A model generated the notes under the pieces. It had not been told where the DNA came from and ran no database searches. It saw nothing but the letters and a program-made list of their open reading frames with translations. A program made the translations under genes and the position numbers. A DNA stretch of 64,000 bases. Origin: Halobacillus andaensis. Its GTDB lineage: Bacteria; Bacillota; Bacilli; Bacillales; Halobacillaceae. The number at the start of each line of letters is the position of its first letter. Position 1 is the stretch's first letter. The stretch spans positions 520,451 to 584,450 of the forward strand of contig NZ_BMEL01000004.1 in NCBI RefSeq assembly GCF_014636475.1, written 5' to 3'. This document shows, in pieces, positions 1 through 8,105 of this stretch.

Positions 1-2025
1 CGAAAGCAGGGAAGTATTATTAGCTCAAATACTTCTGGAATATCTATAGAAGCGATGTCAGAAGATTGCAGTGAAGATTTACGTAAACACTTTTTAGGCA
101 CCCACTTTTTTAATCCGCCACGTTACCTGAAATTATTAGAAATCATTCCAACGAAAGATACGGACCAAGACGTACTTAAGTTTATGAAGAAATTTGGTGA
201 AGATACGCTTGGTAAAGGGGTAGTGGAAGCTAAAGATACCCCTAACTTTATTGCGAATCGCATAGGTACTTATGGACTTCTAATTACCGTTCAACAAATG
301 CTTAAGGGCGGTTACAGTGTGGGGGAAGTCGATTCCGTGACAGGTCCTTTGATAGGACGCCCGAAAAGTGCAACGTTTCGCACCCTTGATGTGGTTGGAT
401 TAGACACGTTTATTCATGTGGCAAATAACGTTTATGACCAAGTAGAAGGAGAAGAGAAGAAAGCATTTGAAGTTCCTGATTTTATGAAAGCGATGCAGGA
501 AAATGGTTGGTTAGGAGCTAAGAGCGGCCAAGGATTTTTCTTAAAGAAAAAAGGGGAAAGCGGAAGCCAGATCTTACAGTTAAACCCTGAAACCTTAGAT
601 TATGAACCGAGTGAAAAGTTAAAATCAAAAGCCGTAGAACTTGCAAAACAAGAAAAAGGATCAAAACGGAAGCTGAAAGCTCTGGTAACTGCAAAAGGAG
701 ATCGGGCGGGAGACTTCATCTGGTCTGTTGTTAAACCTGTTCTTATCTATTCTGCAGAATTGTCTAGTGAAATAGCTGATGATCTTCCTTCTATTGATGA
801 AGCAATGAGGTGGGGATTTGGATGGGAATTAGGTCCTTTTGAAATGTGGGATGCAATAGGTGTGAGAGCATCTGTAGAACGCATGAAAGAAGAAGGTGAA
901 ACCATTCCTGATTGGGTCAAAAACATGCTCGAAAACGGCATGGAAACCTTTTATAAACAAGAAAATGGAACCGTTTACTATTTTGACAACGGCAGTTATG
1001 AACCTCAACAATTTAATCCTAAAAACATAAATATTAAACGATTGAAAGAAACAAAAGAAGTACTAAAGAAAAACTCAGGTGCTAGCTTAATTGATTTAGG
1101 GGATGGGGTAGCAGGACTTGAATTCCACTCCCAAAGTAATGCAATAGGGTTAGATATTATACAGATGATAAATCACGCGATTGATGAAGTAGATAACAAT
1201 TTTGAAGGATTGGTTATTGGAAACCAAGGAAAGAACTTCTGTGTTGGTGCAAACCTTGGAATGATCTTAATGGAAGCACAAGATTTTAATTTCTTTGAAA
1301 TTGAAATGGTTGTTAAACACTTTCAAGATGCGATGATGCGTTTGAAATACTCTGATAAGCCAGTAGTAACTGCTCCATTTGCAATGACGCTTGGAGGAGG
1401 AGCAGAAGTTTGTTTACCTTCTTCAGCCATTCAAGCCTCATCAGAAACTTATATGGGACTCGTCGAAGCTGGAGTTGGCCTAATACCTGGCGGTGGAGGT
1501 AATAAAGAATTATACATTAAACATTTAAGAAACATTCCTAAGGGAGTAGATTTTGACCTTCAGAAAGTAGCAAATAGCGTTTTTGAGAAGATAGCTATGG
1601 CTAAAGTTTCTACTTCCGCAGAAGAAGCTAAAGAAAATGGATTCTTGGATCGTCAGGATGCCATAAGTATGAATCAGGATCACTTACTGCATGATGCAAA
1701 ACAAAAAGTGCTTGGTTTAGCTAGGTCAGGATATCAAGCACCAAAACGTACAAAGGTACCTGTGGTCGGAGAGCAAGGCTATGCTACGATGCTGCTTGGT
1801 GCTAAGTCGTTAGCCCTCAGTGGTTATGCAAGTGAACATGATTTAAAGATTGCTGAAAAACTAGCTTTTGTGCTAGCAGGCGGACGTGTGAAAGAGGGAA
1901 CGTTTGTTGATGAACAATATTTGTTAGATCTAGAAAGAGAAGCTTTTTTAAGTCTTGTTGGAGAAGGAAAATCACAGCAGAGGATGCAGCACATGTTAAT
2001 GAAAGGGAAACCACTACGTAACTAA
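1..2025 (+). CDS. fadN: FadN, 3-hydroxyacyl-CoA dehydrogenase / enoyl-CoA hydratase (5' truncated by window)
   Basis: Bifunctional beta-oxidation enzyme that hydrates enoyl-CoA and oxidises the 3-hydroxyacyl-CoA. The frame is open from base 1 (RKQGSIISSNTSG...), so the ATG at 55 is internal. About 674 residues are visible against roughly 790 in the B. subtilis protein, so about 115 N-terminal residues, with most of the NAD-binding Rossmann fold, lie upstream. The GTHFFNPPRY segment carries the dehydrogenase catalytic His, and PNFIANRIG marks the C-terminal dehydrogenase domain. The last third is a crotonase domain (NFCVGANL, TLGGGAEVCLP oxyanion loops). It is followed 21 bases later by fadA. 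The promoter and any FadR site lie outside the window. Confidence 0.95.
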   Translation, partial: RKQGSIISSNTSGISIEAMSEDCSEDLRKHFLGTHFFNPPRYLKLLEIIPTKDTDQDVLKFMKKFGEDTLGKGVVEAKDTPNFIANRIGTYGLLITVQQMLKGGYSVGEVDSVTGPLIGRPKSATFRTLDVVGLDTFIHVANNVYDQVEGEEKKAFEVPDFMKAMQENGWLGAKSGQGFFLKKKGESGSQILQLNPETLDYEPSEKLKSKAVELAKQEKGSKRKLKALVTAKGDRAGDFIWSVVKPVLIYSAELSSEIADDLPSIDEAMRWGFGWELGPFEMWDAIGVRASVERMKEEGETIPDWVKNMLENGMETFYKQENGTVYYFDNGSYEPQQFNPKNINIKRLKETKEVLKKNSGASLIDLGDGVAGLEFHSQSNAIGLDIIQMINHAIDEVDNNFEGLVIGNQGKNFCVGANLGMILMEAQDFNFFEIEMVVKHFQDAMMRLKYSDKPVVTAPFAMTLGGGAEVCLPSSAIQASSETYMGLVEAGVGLIPGGGGNKELYIKHLRNIPKGVDFDLQKVANSVFEKIAMAKVSTSAEEAKENGFLDRQDAISMNQDHLLHDAKQKVLGLARSGYQAPKRTKVPVVGEQGYATMLLGAKSLALSGYASEHDLKIAEKLAFVLAGGRVKEGTFVDEQYLLDLEREAFLSLVGEGKSQQRMQHMLMKGKPLRN

Positions 2026-2046
2026 TACCAAAAAGGGGGAAAAATC

Positions 2047-3222
2047 GTGAAAGAAGCAGTCATTGTTGCAGGAGCTAGAACACCTGTAGGCAGAGCCAAA
2101 AAGGGATCTCTTGCGAGTGCGCGGCCAGACGATCTAGCTGCCTTAACGATAAAAGAAACATTGAAACGTGCCGGTAATTACGAAGGGAATATAGATGATG
2201 TCATTATTGGATGTGCGATGCCTGAAGCGGAACAAGGAATGAACATGGCTCGTAATATAGCTGGATTAGCTGGACTCCATCATAAAGTTCCTGCGATTAC
2301 GATAAACCGTTACTGTTCATCTGGGTTACAAAGTATTGCTTACGCAGCAGAAAAAATTATGTTAGGTCACATTGATACTGCCATCGCAGGAGGCGCAGAA
2401 TCTATGAGCCTTATCCCTATGGGAGGTCATGTGATTAAACCGAATGTTCAATTGGTTGAGAATGCCCCTGAGTACTACATGTCTATGGGGCATACAGCAG
2501 AAGAAGTCGCAAATCGATTTAACATCTCAAGGCAGGATCAAGACGAATTTGCTGCACAAAGCCACAAAAGGGCAGAAGCGGCTTTAAAAGAAGGTAAATT
2601 CGAGGATGAGATTGTACCCGTTGAAGTTACAAATCGAGTTGTAGGAAATGACAACAAGGTGAAAGAGGGAACAAAGGTTTTATCTATGGATGAGGGAGTC
2701 CGACCTGGAACGACCGTTGATGTATTAGCTAAATTAAAACCAGCCTTTTCAGTCAAAGGGTCAGTGACGGCAGGTAACTCTTCTCAAATGAGTGACGGGG
2801 CTGCATCTGTTCTTGTAATGGACCGTCAAAAAGCTGAAGCTAATGGTTTAACACCCTTAGTAAAATTTCGATCATTTGCTGTAGCTGGGGTAGAACCAGA
2901 AGTTATGGGGGTAGGCCCCATAGAAGCTGTACCGAAGGCATTAAAGATGGCGGGGTTAACAATTGAAGATATAGGTTTATTTGAATTAAATGAAGCCTTT
3001 GCTTCTCAGTCCCTTCAAGTCATTCGTGAACTAGGTTTAGACATGAACAAAGTCAACGTCAATGGTGGGGCAATTGCTTTAGGTCATCCACTTGGCTGCA
3101 CGGGTACAAAATTGACGCTAAGCTTAATACACGAAATGAAACGAAGAAACGAGCAGTTTGGAGTAGTGACAATGTGTATTGGCGGCGGTATGGGCGCTGC
3201 TGGAGTATTTGAATTAATTTAA
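2047..3222 (+). CDS. fadA: FadA, acetyl-CoA C-acyltransferase (3-ketoacyl-CoA thiolase)
   Basis: Thiolase of 391 residues that cleaves 3-ketoacyl-CoA with CoA, the last step of each beta-oxidation turn. The acyl-accepting Cys is about residue 90 (NRYCSSGLQ). The catalytic His is in GGAIALGHPLGCTG and the second Cys in CIGGGMG near the C-terminus, so all active-site residues are present. It starts at GTG with an AAAGGGGG ribosome binding site just upstream. It sits between fadN and fadE with short gaps, which indicates one fadNAE transcript that makes a cytosolic oxidation module. Confidence 0.96.
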   Translation: MKEAVIVAGARTPVGRAKKGSLASARPDDLAALTIKETLKRAGNYEGNIDDVIIGCAMPEAEQGMNMARNIAGLAGLHHKVPAITINRYCSSGLQSIAYAAEKIMLGHIDTAIAGGAESMSLIPMGGHVIKPNVQLVENAPEYYMSMGHTAEEVANRFNISRQDQDEFAAQSHKRAEAALKEGKFEDEIVPVEVTNRVVGNDNKVKEGTKVLSMDEGVRPGTTVDVLAKLKPAFSVKGSVTAGNSSQMSDGAASVLVMDRQKAEANGLTPLVKFRSFAVAGVEPEVMGVGPIEAVPKALKMAGLTIEDIGLFELNEAFASQSLQVIRELGLDMNKVNVNGGAIALGHPLGCTGTKLTLSLIHEMKRRNEQFGVVTMCIGGGMGAAGVFELI

Positions 3223-3240
3223 ATGAGGAGGAACTGAAAA

Positions 3241-5022
3241 ATGAGTGAATTAAAAGAGATGATTAAAGGTGGAGGATTTCTTGTTGAAGATCTAGCAGCG
3301 GGTGATGTCATTACTCCAGAGGACTTTACAGATGAGCATCAGATGATTGCTAAAACTACGGAAGACTTTGTATTAGGTGAGGTCGTTCCTAAGATTGATA
3401 ATCTTGAGAACCATGAGTTCGAACACTCTGTAGAATTACTAAAAAAAGCAGGGGAGCTAGGTCTTCTTGGAGCAGATGTACCTGAAGAATATGGCGGCCT
3501 TCAGCTTGATAAAATCAGTTCTTCTTTGATCACAGAGAAATTTTCACGAGCAGGCGGTTTTTCTGTCACTCACGGCGCCCATGTTGGTATCGGTTCTCTT
3601 CCTATTGTCTTTTTCGGGAATGAGGAGCAAAAACAAAAATATTTACCATTATTAGCTACGGGAGAAAAAATCGCAGCTTATGCATTAACAGAACCAGGGT
3701 CAGGTTCCGATGCATTAGGAGCAAAAACGACAGCCAAACTTAATGATGCAGGTACCCATTATATATTAAACGGAGAAAAACAATGGATTACAAATTCAGC
3801 ATTTGCTGATGTCTTCGTAGTTTACGCTAAAATTGACGGCGATAAATTTACCGCATTTATCGTTGAGAGAGAATTCAATGGGGTATCCACTGGCCCTGAA
3901 GAGAAGAAAATGGGAATTAAGAGTTCTTCTACTCGAACACTTGTATTAGAAGATGCTGAAGTACCAGTGGAAAATGTTTTAGGTGAGATTGGAAGAGGGC
4001 ATGTTATTGCATTTAATATATTAAACGTTGGACGTTATAAGCTTGCGATAGGCGGTGTTGGCGGCTCCAAACGAGCATTAGAACTAGCTGTGAAGTATGC
4101 TAATGAACGAAAACAATTTAAAACATCTATTTCTAGCTTTCCGCTCATCCAAGAGAAATTAGCCTCTGTAGCTGCGAATACGTATGCTAATGAGAGCTCA
4201 GTCTATCGTACAGTTGGTCTATTTGAGCAAAGCATGGGTAAACTCACCCAAGAACAATTGAATGATGGGAAAGAGGTAGCTAAGGTAATAGCTGAATACG
4301 CGATTGAATGCTCTTTAAATAAAGTATTTGGAACCGAGTTATTAGATTTTGCTGCAGACGAAGCTGTCCAAATTCATGGTGGATATGGATTTATGCAGGA
4401 ATATGAAGTCGAAAGAATTTATCGAGATTCTAGAATTAATCGGATCTTTGAAGGTACAAATGAAATCAATCGAATGATTGTTCCAGGTACATTGCTTAAA
4501 AAAGCAATGAAAGGAGAATTGCCATTACTACAGAAAGCTCAAGCTCTTCAGGAAGAGATTATGACGCTTATGCCAGAAGAACCTGGTGATGAGGCCCTCG
4601 AGCAAGAGAAATATTTGCTTAAAAATGCGAAGAAGATTGCTCTACTAGCAGCTGGTCTTGCTGCTCAAAAGTATGGTGAAAAATTAGAAGGCGAGCAAGA
4701 GCTATTAGTGAATATCGCAGATATTACTGGAGAAATTTATAATATGGAATCTGCTATATTAAGAACAGAAAAAGCGATACTAAAAAACGGAGAAGATAAG
4801 AATATGCAAAAGCTTCTTTACACGCAAATTTATGTGCAAGAAGCGTTCAACCGCATTGAAGCTCATGCGAAAGAAACCTTAATTGCAGCGGAATCTGGTG
4901 ACTCATTGCGTATGATGCTAGGAGCTTTAAGAAAGCTTACACGTCATACTCCAACAAACGTAATTGCCAAAAAACGAGAAGCTGCTCAAACGTTAATAAG
5001 CGCTCAAAAATACGTCGTTTAA
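3241..5022 (+). CDS. fadE: FadE, acyl-CoA dehydrogenase
   Basis: FAD-dependent acyl-CoA dehydrogenase of 593 residues that makes the first double bond in beta-oxidation. It has the acyl-CoA dehydrogenase middle-domain signature (YALTEPGSGSDA, QWITNSAFAD) and the C-terminal catalytic stretch RIFEGTNEINR. A further roughly 170-residue C-terminal extension is typical of the long YusJ-type enzymes, whereas short-form enzymes are near 380 residues. An AGGAGG ribosome binding site lies 10 bases before the ATG. It is the last gene of fadNAE and is followed directly by a strong hairpin terminator. Electron transfer flavoprotein genes are not in the window. Confidence 0.95.
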   Translation: MSELKEMIKGGGFLVEDLAAGDVITPEDFTDEHQMIAKTTEDFVLGEVVPKIDNLENHEFEHSVELLKKAGELGLLGADVPEEYGGLQLDKISSSLITEKFSRAGGFSVTHGAHVGIGSLPIVFFGNEEQKQKYLPLLATGEKIAAYALTEPGSGSDALGAKTTAKLNDAGTHYILNGEKQWITNSAFADVFVVYAKIDGDKFTAFIVEREFNGVSTGPEEKKMGIKSSSTRTLVLEDAEVPVENVLGEIGRGHVIAFNILNVGRYKLAIGGVGGSKRALELAVKYANERKQFKTSISSFPLIQEKLASVAANTYANESSVYRTVGLFEQSMGKLTQEQLNDGKEVAKVIAEYAIECSLNKVFGTELLDFAADEAVQIHGGYGFMQEYEVERIYRDSRINRIFEGTNEINRMIVPGTLLKKAMKGELPLLQKAQALQEEIMTLMPEEPGDEALEQEKYLLKNAKKIALLAAGLAAQKYGEKLEGEQELLVNIADITGEIYNMESAILRTEKAILKNGEDKNMQKLLYTQIYVQEAFNRIEAHAKETLIAAESGDSLRMMLGALRKLTRHTPTNVIAKKREAAQTLISAQKYVV

Positions 5023-5026
5023 GCTT

Positions 5027-5063
5027 TAAAAACCAGCTGTTTCTAAGAAACAGCTGGTTTTTA
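5027..5063 (+). terminator. Rho-independent terminator of fadNAE
   Basis: Perfect inverted repeat, AAACCAGCTGTTTC with loop TAA and its complement, followed by a T run. It starts four bases after the fadE stop codon. Confidence 0.9.
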
Positions 5064-5153
5064 ATTTGACTAAGTTTACATATATCCAATGAATTGATGG
5101 ACATGAGTATGGTAAAATAAGAATCAACAAGAAACGAGGAGGGTATGATAAGC

Positions 5154-5513
5154 ATGTCATTAACCTTTTACTGGTATCCAAATTGCGGTACGTGCAAGAA
5201 AGCAAAAAAGTGGTTGGACGAACACGAAGTCTCTTATACGACGGTACATATTGTAGAAGAAACTCCAAGTGAAGAGGAATTGTCAACCATAATAGAGAAG
5301 AGTGGCTTATCGGCCCGTAAGTTCTTTAATACGAGTGGTAAGAAGTATAGAGAATTGAATATGAAAGAAAAACTTAACGATGCTAGTGAAGAAGAAATGA
5401 TTAAGTGGCTTGCTTCTGAGGGTATGTTAATCAAAAGACCCATTGTTACGGACAGTAATACTGTAACAGTAGGATTTAAAGAGGAACAATTTGAAAATCA
5501 GTGGAAGCAGTGA
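5154..5513 (+). CDS. yusI: ArsC/Spx family thioredoxin-fold protein YusI
   Basis: Small cytosolic protein of 119 residues in the arsenate reductase/Spx/MgsR fold family. The N-terminal motif YPNCGTCKKAKKWL has a CxxC pair where family members carry their redox switch. The ATG at 5154 was chosen because it lies 11 bases from AGGAGG, while the in-frame ATG at 5145 is only 2 bases from it. It sits between fadE and gcvH as in B. subtilis. Whether it acts as a reductase or as a regulator that binds RNA polymerase is not decided by the sequence; the Spx residues needed for polymerase contact cannot be judged by eye. Confidence 0.85.
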   Translation: MSLTFYWYPNCGTCKKAKKWLDEHEVSYTTVHIVEETPSEEELSTIIEKSGLSARKFFNTSGKKYRELNMKEKLNDASEEEMIKWLASEGMLIKRPIVTDSNTVTVGFKEEQFENQWKQ

Positions 5514-5593
5514 GCAGAACATTGGAAATAAAAGCGTAAAGCTTTTATGTTTATAATTGTTGTTTATATTAATTTTAATCTGGAGGGGTTATC

Positions 5594-5977
5594 ATGAGTT
5601 TACCAAAAGAATTGCTTTATTCTGAAGAACACGAATGGGTTAAAAAAGAAGGCGAAAAGGTTCGCGTAGGAATTACTGATTTTGCACAATCAGAATTAGG
5701 GGATATTGTTTTTGTTGAGTTACCAGAAGAAGGTGACGAAGTAGAAGCGGATGAACCATTCGGTAGTGTTGAATCTGTGAAAACAGTATCTGAGCTTTAT
5801 GCACCTGTAAGTGGAAAAGTTGTAGAAGTTAATGAAGAATTGGAAGATAGTCCTGAATTCGTAAACGAATCACCATACGAAAAAGCATGGATGATCGTTG
5901 TGGAGCCAAGTGATGCTTCTGAAATAGATGACTTGATGTCTGCTGATGAATACAAAGAAATGATCGATGAAGACTAA
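5594..5977 (+). CDS. gcvH: GcvH, glycine cleavage system H protein
   Basis: Lipoyl carrier of 127 residues. It shuttles the aminomethyl group between the P, T and L proteins and in Bacillus is also the entry point for lipoate transfer to other complexes. The lipoylated Lys lies in [15 protein letters not shown], near residue 63. GGAGGGG lies upstream of the ATG. The P and T protein genes are not adjacent, as is normal in Bacillus. The C-terminus is highly acidic ([12 protein letters not shown]). Confidence 0.96.
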   Translation: MSLPKELLYSEEHEWVKKEGEKVRVGITDFAQSELGDIVFVELPEEGDEVEADEPFGSVESVKTVSELYAPVSGKVVEVNEELEDSPEFVNESPYEKAWMIVVEPSDASEIDDLMSADEYKEMIDED

Positions 5978-6045
5978 ATACTAATGAAGTCATGTACGTA
6001 TAAGATTACATAGGTGCATGACTTGTATGCTCTTATCACAAGGTG

Positions 6046-6075
6046 CAGGCCGTGCTTACTAGCATGGTCTGTTTC
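6046..6075 (+). terminator. Probable terminator after gcvH
   Basis: An 11-base-pair stem (CAGGCCGTGCT / AGCATGGTCTG, with G-T pairs) closes a TACT loop and is followed by TTTC. It ends just before the yusF ribosome binding site. Confidence 0.5.
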
Positions 6076-6094
6076 TATATAGTAGGTGACTGCG

Positions 6095-6442
6095 ATGATG
6101 GATGAAAGAATATTAATCGTTGAGGGAATTACGGATAAAAAGCAAATAAACAAGGTGTTGAATACCCCTGTAGAAATTTTATGTACGCATGGCACGTTAG
6201 GTATCGAGCGAATGGAAGAACTTATTATGGACTATAACCTCGATCATCGTCCTGTTTTTATTTTGGTGGATGAAGATGATTCTGGCAATAAACTACGAAA
6301 ACAACTGACTGCAGAATTACCACATGCAGAACATATCTATATAGATAAAATGTTCAGAGAGGTGGCTGCTACACCTGAATCTGAACTCGCTCGTGCATTA
6401 TTGAGCCATCATTTTAAGGTGAAACCTATCTATCTCACCTAG
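6095..6442 (+). CDS. yusF: Toprim-domain protein YusF
   Basis: Stand-alone Toprim protein of 115 residues, related to the catalytic domain of RNase M5 and DnaG-type enzymes. The conserved Glu is in ILIVEGITDKK and the acidic metal-binding cluster in VFILVDEDDSGNK. These are the two hallmarks of Mg-dependent phosphotransfer or nuclease chemistry. An AGGTGA ribosome binding site precedes tandem ATGs at 6095 and 6098, so either may start the protein; a GTG at 6086 overlaps the site and is unlikely. The substrate is unknown. It lies between gcvH and a thioredoxin-like gene, matching B. subtilis order. Confidence 0.8.
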   Translation: MMDERILIVEGITDKKQINKVLNTPVEILCTHGTLGIERMEELIMDYNLDHRPVFILVDEDDSGNKLRKQLTAELPHAEHIYIDKMFREVAATPESELARALLSHHFKVKPIYLT

Positions 6443-6459
6443 GGCTTAGGAGGACTATT

Positions 6460-6765
6460 TTGCAAGTTATTGAAAATCAAGAATCATTTAATATTAACGA
6501 TCATGAATTAGCACTCATTTATATTTATACTCCCTTTTGTGGTACCTGCCGTCTGGCAAGAACATTTTTGGAAGCTGTAGAACATACAATCGGGCGTTCG
6601 GTTTTTTATGAATTGAACGCTTCTCTACACCCTGAGTTTATGCAAGAGTATCAAATTAAAAGTGTTCCTTGTTTATTAATTACTAAATATGGTCAAACAC
6701 TAGAAAAAACCTATGCCTTTCATTCCGTTTCTCATATGTACGAAAAAACAAAAGAATATGTTTGA
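6460..6765 (+). CDS. yusE: Thioredoxin-like protein YusE
   Basis: Cytosolic thioredoxin-fold protein of 101 residues with active site CGTC in YTPFCGTCRLARTF and the conserved cis-Pro in IKSVPCLLI. Initiation is at TTG, supported by TAGGAGGA seven bases upstream; there is no nearby in-frame ATG. It is 17 bases downstream of yusF, so the two are probably co-transcribed. The partner protein is unknown. Confidence 0.85.
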   Translation: MQVIENQESFNINDHELALIYIYTPFCGTCRLARTFLEAVEHTIGRSVFYELNASLHPEFMQEYQIKSVPCLLITKYGQTLEKTYAFHSVSHMYEKTKEYV

Positions 6766-6771
6766 AAATAG

Positions 6772-6793
6772 CGTCATTTCCCGGGAAATGACG
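6772..6793. repeat. 22-base perfect palindrome
   Basis: The sequence CGTCATTTCCCGGGAAATGACG is fully self-complementary with no loop. It lies seven bases after the yusE stop codon. No T run follows it, so it is a weak terminator candidate. It could equally be a protein-binding site. Confidence 0.6.
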
Positions 6794-6820
6794 AACGAAT
6801 CTTATCTAGTTAGAAAGGTG

Positions 6821-6865
6821 AACCCTCCTCTGATGCCGAAATAGTTAGTACAGCAGAGGAGGGTT
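6821..6865 (+). promoter_or_regulatory. Hairpin that buries the ribosome binding site of the next gene
   Basis: A 12-base-pair perfect stem (AACCCTCCTCTG at 6821-6832 and its complement at 6854-6865) closes a 21-base loop. The 3' arm contains GAGGAGGG, the ribosome binding site for the ATG at 6870. The four Ts after the stem could also give weak termination of the yusFE transcript. Confidence 0.6.
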
Positions 6866-6869
6866 TTGT

Positions 6870-7187
6870 ATGGAAACTATTTTAGAATGGATGAATAGTG
6901 TTAACGATAGACAGGATCTACTTCCCCTTTGGAAGGAAAGACCTATCGTTATATTTATTCAAGAAGAAGAGAAAATGGTTCCCTTAACAGTCAACTCAAA
7001 TGAAATTAAAATTGATCACGATTATGAATTTCATCGTCAGGTTCACATTGAAGGAAATCCTCAAAACATAAAAAAAATGCTGGAAGGAAAAGTAAAGCTT
7101 ACTGATCTTCATCCCCACGTTGTTCATGTAAAAGGGAAACTTCGGGACTTATTATACGTCGAATCGCTATTTTTCCTGGCTAAATAG
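6870..7187 (+). CDS. yusD: SCP2-like small protein (YusD-like)
   Basis: Protein of 105 residues whose C-terminal half (HIEGNPQNIKKMLEGKVK, VVHVKGKLRDLLYVE) follows the pattern of the SCP2 sterol-carrier fold, a hydrophobic ligand pocket. Function is unknown; lipid or acyl-CoA binding is an inference from the fold and nearby fad genes. Its ribosome binding site sits inside the preceding hairpin. The last 8 bases overlap the end of the converging thioredoxin gene. The symbol rests on position and size and is tentative. Confidence 0.6.
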   Translation: METILEWMNSVNDRQDLLPLWKERPIVIFIQEEEKMVPLTVNSNEIKIDHDYEFHRQVHIEGNPQNIKKMLEGKVKLTDLHPHVVHVKGKLRDLLYVESLFFLAK

Positions 7188-7596
7188 CTTTCCCTATAGA
7201 TTCAACGATTTCCAGAAAATCAGCCTGGTCATTAAATTGATCAATTATGAAACCATCTTGATCAATAATTACAGTGGTGGGTACACCTTCTGCATTATAT
7301 TTTAAATAAGTGTCTACATCTTCATCTACTAATGTAGGCTGAGTGATGTGCTTGTTAAAATAGTTAATAGCTTCCTCAAAATTACGTTCCCTTCCTTTAA
7401 CATTAATAGTAATCATAGAAACTTTATCCTTGTTCATCGTTTGATAAAGGTGTTCTTTTTTAGGTAAATCTCTTTGGCAGTCGGGGCACCATGAGGTCCA
7501 AAAAGTTAAGACCACGACTTTTCCTAAGTCATCTTTAAGTTGATATGATTTGTCAGCTTGAATGGTAGCTAGATTGAAATCTGGTGCTTTTTTCAT
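7180..7596 (-). CDS. TlpA/ResA-like thioredoxin-family protein, cytosolic
   Basis: Thioredoxin-fold protein of 138 residues with active site CPDC in FWTSWCPDCQRDLPK and cis-Pro in EGVPTTVIID. The insert between these elements is typical of the TlpA/ResA/peroxiredoxin-like group. Most relatives are membrane-anchored or secreted, but this one starts MKKAPDFNLATI with no signal or membrane segment, so it should act in the cytosol. AGAGGTGATC lies seven bases before the ATG. It converges on the SCP2-like gene with an 8-base overlap and is divergent from the SAM riboswitch region. Confidence 0.85.
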   Translation of the reverse strand: MKKAPDFNLATIQADKSYQLKDDLGKVVVLTFWTSWCPDCQRDLPKKEHLYQTMNKDKVSMITINVKGRERNFEEAINYFNKHITQPTLVDEDVDTYLKYNAEGVPTTVIIDQDGFIIDQFNDQADFLEIVESIGKAI

Positions 7597-7619
7597 CTTT
7601 GATCACCTCTCTATATTGA

Positions 7620-7648
7620 TTGACGTGTATAATGAACCATGCTAACAT
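7620..7648 (+). promoter_or_regulatory. Promoter of the first SAM riboswitch
   Basis: TTGACG at 7620-7625 and TAACAT at 7643-7648 are separated by 17 bases, about 25 bases before the first S-box aptamer. Confidence 0.6.
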
Positions 7649-7671
7649 ATTAGATAATTTCATAGCCACAT

Positions 7672-7823
7672 CTTCACTTATCCAGAGAGGCGGAGGGGAC
7701 TGGCCCTATGAAGCCCAGCAACCGGTTGATAAACACGGTGCTCCTTCCAGCAAAGCATTCATTGCTTTGAAAGATGAGAAGAGGAACCATTAGAAGCTCT
7801 TCTATATAGTGAAGAGTTTTTTT
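7672..7823 (+). ncRNA. SAM-I (S-box) riboswitch 1 with terminator
   Basis: Class I S-adenosylmethionine riboswitch. The conserved blocks AGAGAGGCGGAGG, ACTGGCCC, TGAAGCCC and AGCAACC are present. P1 is formed by CTTATC and GATGAG at 7773-7778. The expression platform is the terminator CTCTTC / GAAGAG with seven Ts at 7817-7823. It departs from the consensus by one extra G in the GAGGGAC block and by CCCAGC in place of CCCGGC, so ligand affinity may differ. No gene lies between this terminator and the next promoter. High SAM should stop read-through into metN. Confidence 0.92.
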
Positions 7824-7840
7824 GTGGGCATTTTTATTAG

Positions 7841-7869
7841 TTGACAGGGTTATTAGTGGGTGCTACAAT
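7841..7869 (+). promoter_or_regulatory. Promoter between the two SAM riboswitches
   Basis: A full TTGACA at 7841-7846 and TACAAT at 7864-7869 are separated by exactly 17 bases. It lies directly after terminator 1, so the second riboswitch and metNPQ can be transcribed independently of the first unit. Confidence 0.8.
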
Positions 7870-7922
7870 CCATTTTGGTACTTAAGTAATTTAGTGCATT
7901 AATCAACTAAAATTAAATGAAA

Positions 7923-8088
7923 CCTCTTATCGAGAGAGGCGGAGGGACTGGCCCGTTGATGCCCGGCAACCGTCAAGTAAGCGAACTTGAGAAGGTGCCA
8001 AATCCTGCAAAGAATAATCTTTGACAGATGAGAGAACAGATACGAAAGTGGACACGCTTTTCTGTTCTTATACAGAAAAGCGTTTTTT
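7923..8088 (+). ncRNA. SAM-I (S-box) riboswitch 2 controlling metNPQ
   Basis: Canonical S-box. P1 is CTCTTATC paired with GATGAGAG, and the core GGCGGAGGGACTGGCCC and GATGCCCGGCAACC match the consensus. The terminator stem CGCTTTTCTGT / ACAGAAAAGCG ends in six Ts at about 8083-8088. The metN ribosome binding site follows 5 bases later. SAM binding is expected to favour the terminator and lower methionine import. Confidence 0.96.
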
Positions 8089-8105
8089 AGTTAGGAGTGG
8101 AGTAC

